Assembly (NCBI GenBank): GCA_014380365.1
Contig: JACMJZ010000031.1
Span: 62,001 to 126,000 of the forward strand
Direction: 5' to 3'
DNA length: 64,000 bases
Source: Pyrinomonadaceae bacterium
Lineage (GTDB): Bacteria; Acidobacteriota; Blastocatellia; Pyrinomonadales; Pyrinomonadaceae
Shown: positions 9,801-15,945 of the stretch, in pieces
Layout of the letters: each line of letters begins with the position of its first letter
Numbering within the stretch: the first letter of the stretch is position 1
The notes under the pieces: model-generated
What the model saw: the letters and a program-made list of their open reading frames with translations, nothing else
The model's database searches: none
Told to the model about the DNA's origin: nothing
Made by a program: the position numbers and the translations under genes

Positions 9801-11068
9801 AGGGCGCGAATGGGTTGGTCAAGCTCGACCTCGAGCACGAGCCCCTTAAACTGGCCGCTGAGTGCCAGGAAGCCCTTGCGGACCTTCAGATGACCGAGTA
9901 CGTCCAGGGCAGCCTGCGGCAATGCGGCGCCGAGGTCTTTGATCGTGTCTGCGAGCGTCTCATCGCCGCTCGCGCCCGCGGGAAACGGCCCGAGAGGGAG
10001 GAGATACTGTCCCGCGGTGGCAAACTCCGCCCGCCCGACCTGCGGCAGTGTCGTGGCTGAGGTAGGAGGTTCCGGGAGGACCACTGCCGCGATAGCGGGC
10101 TCAGATGTCTTGGGCAGAGTAACGATCTCGGCCTCGGCCGCGCCCGGCAACGGGAGGCTCGTGGTCGAGGTCGCAGGTTCCGCGATAACCGCTGACACGG
10201 CGGCGGGTTCAGCTGCTTTAGGCAGACTAACGATCGCCGACTCAGCCGAGCCCGGCAACGGGAGCGTCGTGGTCGATGTCGGACGTTCAGGGATGACCGC
10301 TGCTGCGTCAGCGGGCTCAGATGTTCTAGGCAGAGTAACGATCTCGGCCTCGGCCGCGCCCGGCAACGGAAGGCTCGTGGTCGAGGTCGCAGGTTCCGGA
10401 ATGATCACTGCCGCAATGGCGGCCTTCGCAACCCGCGGCAGGGCGACTACCTGCGACTCAGCCGTATCCGGTAACGTCAGCGTCGTAGCCGACGCCGCAG
10501 GGGGCGGAATAATTGCGGGCGCTTCCGGCAGACCGATTCGGGGAACGAAGTCGAGAGTTGCTGCCCACTCGAGTTTTGGGAGTGCGACGTCCGACTGAGT
10601 GCCGGGGATAGACGGCGCGACGGCGATCGATGGTAACAGCGCAACGCCGGAATCTATTGTGGTTGTGGGCCAGTCAACCTCCGCTGCTTCTGGGAGCGGC
10701 ACGACAGCGAATGGGTCGTCGACTGACTCTGATGCCGCTGTCAGAATGGCATATGTCTGTTCGAGGAGGTCGTCGCCCGCGACGGATATCTTCAGCGGAC
10801 TGACCGCGCCCGGCCCCGCATATTTGAAGACGAGCTTGCGGTCATCTTTCTCGATGTCATTCTCGCGCACGACATCGAGAACCGCCTCGAGAACAATGGA
10901 ATCATCCCCGGCGACACCCTGCTTACTTTGGATCTCAGCGCACCAGGCAGTCCACTGACTTTTGAAGGACGTGTCGAGATCCGCCAGCCACTGCCCAAGC
11001 GCGAAGGACCCGCCGATCTGTTCGATCGTACTTCCAGTAAGTTCGGACGAGTCCATCGAGTCTGCCAA
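6896..11068 (-). CDS. DUF6603-like giant protein, 1390 aa, with N-terminal tandem 36-aa repeats and a beta-rich C-terminal half
   Basis: Sequence style of the DUF6603 region (GLGGGLKLVWPPEAPTFNLDGLGIGLEVPPVSISGALLR...GGPSFFHVTGLAAGFGYNRQLKLP); family assignment from memory, not searched. Confidence 0.7.
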   Translation of the reverse strand: MADSMDSSELTGSTIEQIGGSFALGQWLADLDTSFKSQWTAWCAEIQSKQGVAGDDSIVLEAVLDVVRENDIEKDDRKLVFKYAGPGAVSPLKISVAGDDLLEQTYAILTAASESVDDPFAVVPLPEAAEVDWPTTTIDSGVALLPSIAVAPSIPGTQSDVALPKLEWAATLDFVPRIGLPEAPAIIPPPAASATTLTLPDTAESQVVALPRVAKAAIAAVIIPEPATSTTSLPLPGAAEAEIVTLPRTSEPADAAAVIPERPTSTTTLPLPGSAESAIVSLPKAAEPAAVSAVIAEPATSTTSLPLPGAAEAEIVTLPKTSEPAIAAVVLPEPPTSATTLPQVGRAEFATAGQYLLPLGPFPAGASGDETLADTIKDLGAALPQAALDVLGHLKVRKGFLALSGQFKGLVLEVELDQPIRALVRLSMAKVKDLWTFGGEVIIARDSRNGTPQPPLIFTLKFAAGKKSKSLVMALEGEVDLVDDLLRPVFGDKVSIPEGISLKVINPALVLVKSGTNGTSTTKALVAVSLQTAVDFGNLPFVGEPIKAQGDAKMNLGIQYASAPFPAAEIDEINSVLGGALQLTTPDGAAFDGLQLSVALQMTGDPFLLSIPLTGDESTDQEPAATPEAGNAPVAPAKPSEADQADQTIHWIKVNRSVGPAYLDKVGVGYKDSAVQFRVSASVQMSGLSFFVEGLGGGLKLVWPPEAPTFNLDGLGIGLEVPPVSISGALLRTTINNVDSYDGMAVIKAANFTITGLGSYSKVGGDPSLFIYAVLHKDLGGPSFFHVTGLAAGFGYNRQLKLPPIEDVQNFPLVRAALDENYFNPPGTSSKPQDLIRGAMEKLRDYIPPSGGDYWFAAGIRFNSFEMIRSFALLSVSFGHEVEIGLLGLSKMSLPKGAEPGSAVAYAELALRAVVNPDEGIISVEGRLTDKSYIFSQDCHLTGGFAFYLWLKDQPPPTGATEGAKGGDFVVTLGGYHPRFVRPAHYPIVPRLGINWRLSSELTVTAEMYFALTPSCLMAGGKLSAVFQTSCIKAWYVAYADLLLSWRPFYYLVDMGISIGVEATVRVPLGFATITISIRVELSVDLHLWGPPFAGEAHIDLSVISFTIPFGPEKTPPDPLTAPEFVQAFLPAPKTETDAPDVIAVRINSGLLRQREKNKEVVRVVNAHALSLTAESVIPSTRFDGLARSATHRQPENGRPELGSTFGIRPMAKQNLTSSLDLRLLHGIKGEFTDRGTPANLRASFVENGVPDALWGRCEVEGQVALPSNPEAKTITATAGVRFSFLPIDPEHALFPIPLEKLKFEQLPTKTVVWQDLGEAQTIPAQGDNTFWNTIWANAAVDAQRNAILDILSRQSPFAMNKPKLDQLQQSEGVYFQADPEFSALGEQLK
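10060..10530 (-). repeat. Tandem 108-bp (36-aa) coding repeat, about 4 copies, consensus like VIPEPATSTTSLPLPGAAEAEIVTLPKTSEPAxAA
   Basis: Direct reading of protein and DNA; near-identical blocks 216 bp apart (e.g. gcccggcaacggRaggctcgtggtcgaggtcgcaggttccg at ~10141 and ~10357). Confidence 0.9.
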
Positions 11069-11116
11069 GGGTGATTGCCTCCGATATCGCGAGCAGCTGC
11101 CATCGCTATTGCCGTG

Positions 11117-11674
11117 CTATGTTGCGGCGGGAATGGCAGCAGCAGCATCAGCATCATCAGCATCATCAGCAGCAGCAGCAACAGGGTAATTGTTTACCGC
11201 GATAACGATTTCCCGCAGAGCGACCGGAAAATCTTTCATGAAAGTATCGGGAACCTGGAACCCAATCACCAGCTCACCGTAGAGCTTGTTTTTCATCGCC
11301 GCTGCCGGGCCTGTGCCTGTGTCGCCGGTATAGAACAGCACCGCGGAATAGATAACAATGTCGGTGGCTGCCAGCGTCCCCAGCCCCGTCTTAAATGGTT
11401 CGGGCAGTTTGCCGATTGACTCCGTAAGATCAAATGTTGATTTCATCGTCCCAGCCACCCAGGCACTGAAATCGTTCGCCGAACCCAGATTTACGGGCTT
11501 CATCCCTTCCGGGGTTTGCAGGGCGAACCCCTTCTGGAGGACTTCGTTTGTAAGTCCTTCTATCTTCGTGAGTGCGTCTCTGAGCGCCTTCGCGGCTTCA
11601 CCAATCTTTTTCTGGTCTACCAGTACGGGTTTACCGCTGATCTCGACCATGGCGTACTTAAAACTGACTGACAT
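11117..11674 (-). CDS. Hypothetical protein, 185 aa, Ala/Asp-rich C-terminus; likely first gene of the 1-11.7 kb operon
   Basis: ORF with AAGGAG Shine-Dalgarno just upstream (aagaaggagaaaatatATG on minus strand). Confidence 0.8.
   Translation of the reverse strand: MSVSFKYAMVEISGKPVLVDQKKIGEAAKALRDALTKIEGLTNEVLQKGFALQTPEGMKPVNLGSANDFSAWVAGTMKSTFDLTESIGKLPEPFKTGLGTLAATDIVIYSAVLFYTGDTGTGPAAAMKNKLYGELVIGFQVPDTFMKDFPVALREIVIAVNNYPVAAAADDADDADAAAAIPAAT
11130..11183. repeat. Trinucleotide (gca/tca) microsatellite inside the 3' end of the 185-aa gene
   Basis: ggcagcagcagcatcagcatcatcagcatcatcagcagcagcagcaaca read directly. Confidence 0.85.
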
Positions 11675-12283
11675 ATATTTTCTCCTTCTTTGTTTTGACT
11701 ATTCGCCGGCTACTTGTTGTGGTTAATGTGGCGGTTTCGGTTCCAGCGGAGTGACTCGCTTCCCATTGGGTTCGTCCTATGCGATTGAGGACGCACGCTA
11801 TGCTTGCTGTCTGCAGGCGGCCTCCCATGTACGGCGTAATCTATTCCGAGCAGACTGGCCGCTCGAAAGCTATATTGTGATGATCAGAAGTAGCTGGGAA
11901 TGATCTGGAAAACTGAGTTCCCAGTTGTTGAGAATGGTCTTTGGCGCTTCGCTCGAAAGCTTGCTAAGTCGACACAGGTTATCCGAGCGCAGGGTCAGGT
12001 GTCCGAAATACTCGGAGCCGATTCCTGGTCCGTCCAGTACCCCAGCGACTAAGCCCACGACCCTTCGCCTTAGACGGATTCGGCCGGCTTCAATTAAACT
12101 TCTCAGAATAGTTGTGACGTGAGCATGAGCCTTATAGCAGAAACGATCGGATATGGGAAGATTTGAAATTGGGGAAAACTATCCATTTGCAAAAAAGTGT
12201 GCCGCTGTCTCCGACAGTTTAAACTCAACCCGAATCCGCAATGGCACGTTCGAAGTAGGCGGGCGCACAATCCATGAGGTCAT

Positions 12284-12502
12284 ATGAAGCTACCAGACAT
12301 TGAACCTGTTGCGGACGCAGTCCACCGCGCGTGGATGAAAGCAAAACTTGCGCAGGGCGTGACCAGCCGCAAGAGCGAGGCGGGCGAGGAGTTGATGGTT
12401 GAATACGAGCAACTCTCGGAAGCAGCGAAAGACCTCGATCGGGAGACTGTGCGGGCCGTGTATTCAGCGATTGAGTCGCTATCGGAAGAGCCAGACAGGT
12501 AA
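12284..12502 (+). CDS. Small protein resembling a RyR (ryanodine receptor repeat) domain, 72 aa
   Basis: VADAVHRAWMKAKLAQG...ELMVEYEQLSEAAKDLDRETVRAVYSAIE resembles the RyR pattern (A..vH..W...k...G...lvpYeeLse.eKdlDR..v). Confidence 0.55.
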   Translation: MKLPDIEPVADAVHRAWMKAKLAQGVTSRKSEAGEELMVEYEQLSEAAKDLDRETVRAVYSAIESLSEEPDR

Positions 12503-12543
12503 CGACACAGCGCGTCTGCCGTCCACAACTCCGCTGGCGCAAC

Positions 12544-15234
12544 TTAAGCTTTCTTGAAAGTCTCCAGACTTCCTACGCGCAAAAACCATGGATCAAAGAT
12601 GTGCAGGTGTAGGCGCGCAAAGATCCAGCCCAGGGCCGCCATCGTGACGCCTAAGGCGATGAGCCACAGGGTATCCCGCCAACGCACTACCCGTTTGGCC
12701 CACTTTCCGAGCAGCATTACGAGTAACGAAAGGGCCACAAAGCTTGCGACGAAGACGGCAATTCGCCAAAGTGTAATCTGTGGGACCACGGTAAGTGTCG
12801 GCCAACGAAAGGAGGCCCAGATCGCAAAGACCAGGGCAGCGACCGCTAACACCCAGGACGTGACCTTCAGAGGCTTCGACAGTTTCCAGATTTTAAAGGC
12901 CAGGGCGTTGCTTACCGACAATTGTCTTTTCAGATAGTCATACTTCGGTCCGCTGCCTTTCATTCCTTCTTCCACGGCCAGGAAATCCCATTGATACTGT
13001 TCCGCCGGTTCGTCGAAGCCTTCAATACACCTGGAGTAGCGAAACTCATGCTCGGTCATCCGGTAAGCGCTGGTCATCAGTGCGAAGGATTCGACATCGG
13101 AAAAGGAATCGAGATCGGTTCGGACGCCGGCAAGGAGTCTCTGAATATCCTTGGCAATACCGTAGCGGGTAAGCGGACCGCGGCGGTAAGCGGGGCGTGA
13201 ATCATCTGAAGCATCAAATGGATCAAGACAGCCGACCCAATCGATTGGATCGACGTCAAGGTCATCCTTCAAATGGACAAACATGAATCCTCGCAACAGG
13301 CCGGCTCGCTTCCTGGCGCTCAACTCGTGATACTGCGCTTCGCGCACGCGTGTCTGAAGAATGCTGTTGGATCTTAGTGGCACTCCGAGTAGTCCGTTGC
13401 TGGGTCGATTCTCTGAGCCCATCTGCCCACTGCCGTCGCTCACCAGGATTACGTTGCAGTCTTGTTCAAGCAGGCTGCCAGCGCCTTGGTTGTCACATAC
13501 GCCGCCGTCTACCAGTCGAACTACTCTGTCAGGATATAGTTCGTCCAGCATCAACGGCTCGAATAGTCCCGGCACGCATGCGGAGGCGGCGACTGCATGG
13601 CCGAGGCGAACCTGACGATGCGCTTTCGGCGTGTCGTCGCCGTCGTAGTAGAGCCGCCGGAGTCGATCGTTGCCGTCAATCTGGCTGTCAATCCCAGCCG
13701 GCGGTTCGCCCATCCAGGAAGCGGTGAACTGCCAGTTGTGCCCGGTGTTGAGCGAAGCGGTATTCAGCATGAGGCTGGGTACTTTCGCGCGCCGTCTCCA
13801 GTTGTCGGTTCTGAAATTGAAGTCCTGGTCCGGCGTGCCGCCATCTCCGATGGGACAGACGTATAATCCATTGAGCCAACGTGGATCGTGGCTTTCGCGG
13901 TCGTCCATCAGTGGGTCGTCTTGCTTGCGGTCAAGCACGCGCGCAAAGATTTCACTTTCATAGAGCTCGCCGGAACGCATCGTGCGCGTGTAACCGGGCA
14001 GAAAGATCATCTTGAGGTTAGTTGTTAGTTCAGCAGCCACGCGCACGCGCACGTTTCTCTGCAGGCCTTCAACAAAATCTTTTCTGACCCTGGCAACGAT
14101 GTCGATGTAGTGCTGCCGGGTGATGTCTTTGTCGGGGATCGTCTGCAGCAGCTTACGCACTTCCAGATAATAGTGCGCGCCGATGATTGAGCCCCCCGAT
14201 ACGCACGACAGAACCTCGACGCGGTGCAGCACGTCCAATTCAGCGAGACGGGCCAGCACCCCGATATGAAAAAGAGCTGCCCGAAAGCCACCGCCCGATA
14301 AGGCCAGTCCAAACTTCCCGGTATACGCACTTTGCACCTCATGTTCACGGAAGAACCTCCGCAACGCGGCCAGGGCTTTGTCGGTCTGCGCCGAACCGTT
14401 ACCCACGACTGTGTCGTGAGTCTTATCTTGAATTCTAGCGAGTTGTGCAAGTTGACGTGCCGTCGTTTCGTGTTCCCAGGGTGGTATCATGGTGTTGCGC
14501 GCGGCGGCGTCTTTTTTGCCGCGGTCCAACCAGTCAACTGCCTTGTCGAATTCTCCGAGCCCAAAGTGTGCTTCAGCGACGGTGCTATAAAACCACCACT
14601 TGCCCTGCAGCCAATTTGTGTCAGGCTCATCGAGGAGCGGCCCAACCTGCCTGACGATTTCCTGACGGATCTCCTTTGCTTGAGCACGTCGCCTAACTGC
14701 CACTTCAGACACCACCTTCGCTTTCCTGGCCTCTTCCTCTTCCTGATGGGCGAGTAGATCCAGTAAGTAAGCGGCGTTGATGCCGGTATAGCCTTGATCA
14801 TTAGCGGGGCCTTCTGCGTAACCCCGTTGGTAGTAGTTGAGTGCGCGTTCAAGTTGCTGCTTTTGATTGTCGAGTTCCCATTTGCGCTTGTAGATTGCTC
14901 CGGTAATCCCAAGCGTCTCCTGGTTCCGCGTTGTGTTGATGTCTTCACAAGACTGGCGAAGTATATCGAGAGCGCGATCGAGACGGGCATCTGCTTGCAG
15001 GTCAGGATCTTTATAGGTGGTGACCGCCGCTTGCTGGTGGATTTCAAGGCGCAACTTTGGCTCATCGCTAAGGCTCGGTTCCAACTGGGCCCGGGCCAGC
15101 AAGCGACGCGCAAGTCCAAACTGCTTCTCCTCTTTCAACTTCCTGGCGAGCTTCAGCATCTCGCGCGGTTCGAGGCTCTGACCGCGCAGAATCGAGCGCG
15201 CCTTTTTGACGCTCGCGCTTTCATTTTTTGCCAT
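12544..15234 (-). CDS. Patatin-like phospholipase with N-terminal TPR-like region and C-terminal transmembrane segments
   Basis: GGGFRA (oxyanion), GGSIIG near GxSxG, DGGVCDNQG (Asp of the catalytic dyad); three hydrophobic C-terminal stretches; start chosen at MAKNES with GGAGG upstream. Confidence 0.85.
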   Translation of the reverse strand: MAKNESASVKKARSILRGQSLEPREMLKLARKLKEEKQFGLARRLLARAQLEPSLSDEPKLRLEIHQQAAVTTYKDPDLQADARLDRALDILRQSCEDINTTRNQETLGITGAIYKRKWELDNQKQQLERALNYYQRGYAEGPANDQGYTGINAAYLLDLLAHQEEEEARKAKVVSEVAVRRRAQAKEIRQEIVRQVGPLLDEPDTNWLQGKWWFYSTVAEAHFGLGEFDKAVDWLDRGKKDAAARNTMIPPWEHETTARQLAQLARIQDKTHDTVVGNGSAQTDKALAALRRFFREHEVQSAYTGKFGLALSGGGFRAALFHIGVLARLAELDVLHRVEVLSCVSGGSIIGAHYYLEVRKLLQTIPDKDITRQHYIDIVARVRKDFVEGLQRNVRVRVAAELTTNLKMIFLPGYTRTMRSGELYESEIFARVLDRKQDDPLMDDRESHDPRWLNGLYVCPIGDGGTPDQDFNFRTDNWRRRAKVPSLMLNTASLNTGHNWQFTASWMGEPPAGIDSQIDGNDRLRRLYYDGDDTPKAHRQVRLGHAVAASACVPGLFEPLMLDELYPDRVVRLVDGGVCDNQGAGSLLEQDCNVILVSDGSGQMGSENRPSNGLLGVPLRSNSILQTRVREAQYHELSARKRAGLLRGFMFVHLKDDLDVDPIDWVGCLDPFDASDDSRPAYRRGPLTRYGIAKDIQRLLAGVRTDLDSFSDVESFALMTSAYRMTEHEFRYSRCIEGFDEPAEQYQWDFLAVEEGMKGSGPKYDYLKRQLSVSNALAFKIWKLSKPLKVTSWVLAVAALVFAIWASFRWPTLTVVPQITLWRIAVFVASFVALSLLVMLLGKWAKRVVRWRDTLWLIALGVTMAALGWIFARLHLHIFDPWFLRVGSLETFKKA

Positions 15235-15561
15235 GAGATCCTCCTGTGCCGTCGTAACAATCAAATCCGAATTGAGAGGTGTTGCGTGGAAAACGCTGAG
15301 TGCGAAATAAGTGCGCTGGTTTTGCCCAGCTTAAGATAAGTACATGAGACTTCGGCAATATGACGAGTGCTTATTTCTATGCCAGATTGCCCTCTGGCGT
15401 CAACATTCCGGTGTGTGGGAGAAGTCGTGAGGTTGTTGACTTATTACCAGCACCAACATATCTTTTGCGCGATCAGGAAGGGCTGGCCTCATTGACTTGC
15501 GATCACCCAAGCTTCTCTAGTCCAGCCTGCAACCTAATCTCAACACGTGATGGAGGACATT

Positions 15562-15831
15562 ATGAAGAAACTTCGACAAATCTGCCTCGGGTTTTTGCTG
15601 TTGCTTGCTCTTTCAATTCCTGTTGTTGCAGGTGATGTACAAGCGCCAGCGCTCACTTGTGTTGCGGGCGAAATTGGATGCCCAGGAGTTACCGGGCCAC
15701 AGGAGAGTCCTGGTGTCACAGGAGACGTATCGACTCCCGGTATCACAGGAGAGATAGGGACTCCCGGCGTCACCGGAGATGTATTGACTCCCGGTTTCAT
15801 CATCAGCCTAATTCTCGCGGGCCTGTTTTAG
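15562..15831 (+). CDS. Small secreted/membrane peptide with five 9-aa collagen-like repeats (GVTGDVSTP)
   Basis: SD ggagg then ATGAAGAAA; signal-like hydrophobic N-terminus; repeats GVTGPQESP/GVTGDVSTP/GITGEIGTP/GVTGDVLTP; hydrophobic C-terminus. Confidence 0.65.
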   Translation: MKKLRQICLGFLLLLALSIPVVAGDVQAPALTCVAGEIGCPGVTGPQESPGVTGDVSTPGITGEIGTPGVTGDVLTPGFIISLILAGLF

Positions 15832-15896
15832 CATCGAGGGAACGCTCAACACCGGAAGCTCGCATTGAGCAAAGCTGGTTTGACTGGTTGCAAAAA

Positions 15897-15922
15897 GGGA
15901 CAGGCAGGAATGCCCGTCCCAC
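15897..15922. repeat. Short palindromic dispersed repeat gggacaggcaggaatgcccgtcccac
   Basis: Imperfect palindrome; a related 26-bp copy lies in ygfZ at 56329-56354. Confidence 0.6.
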
Positions 15923-15945
15923 ACTTGTGCACTAATTGCCGGCGG

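Noticed and set aside
9939-10598. 219-aa repetitive plus-strand ORF
   Set aside because: Open only because the opposite-strand 108-bp repeats lack stops in this frame; mirrors the real repeat gene.
1-11674. Contractile injection system or prophage tail module
   Set aside because: No sheath, tube, baseplate, AAA or portal/terminase signatures recognised; only large unknown proteins, so naming it as such would be unsupported.
15540-15803. 87-aa minus-strand PVTPGV repeat ORF
   Set aside because: Reverse-strand reading of the 27-bp repeats; no plausible signal or start context.
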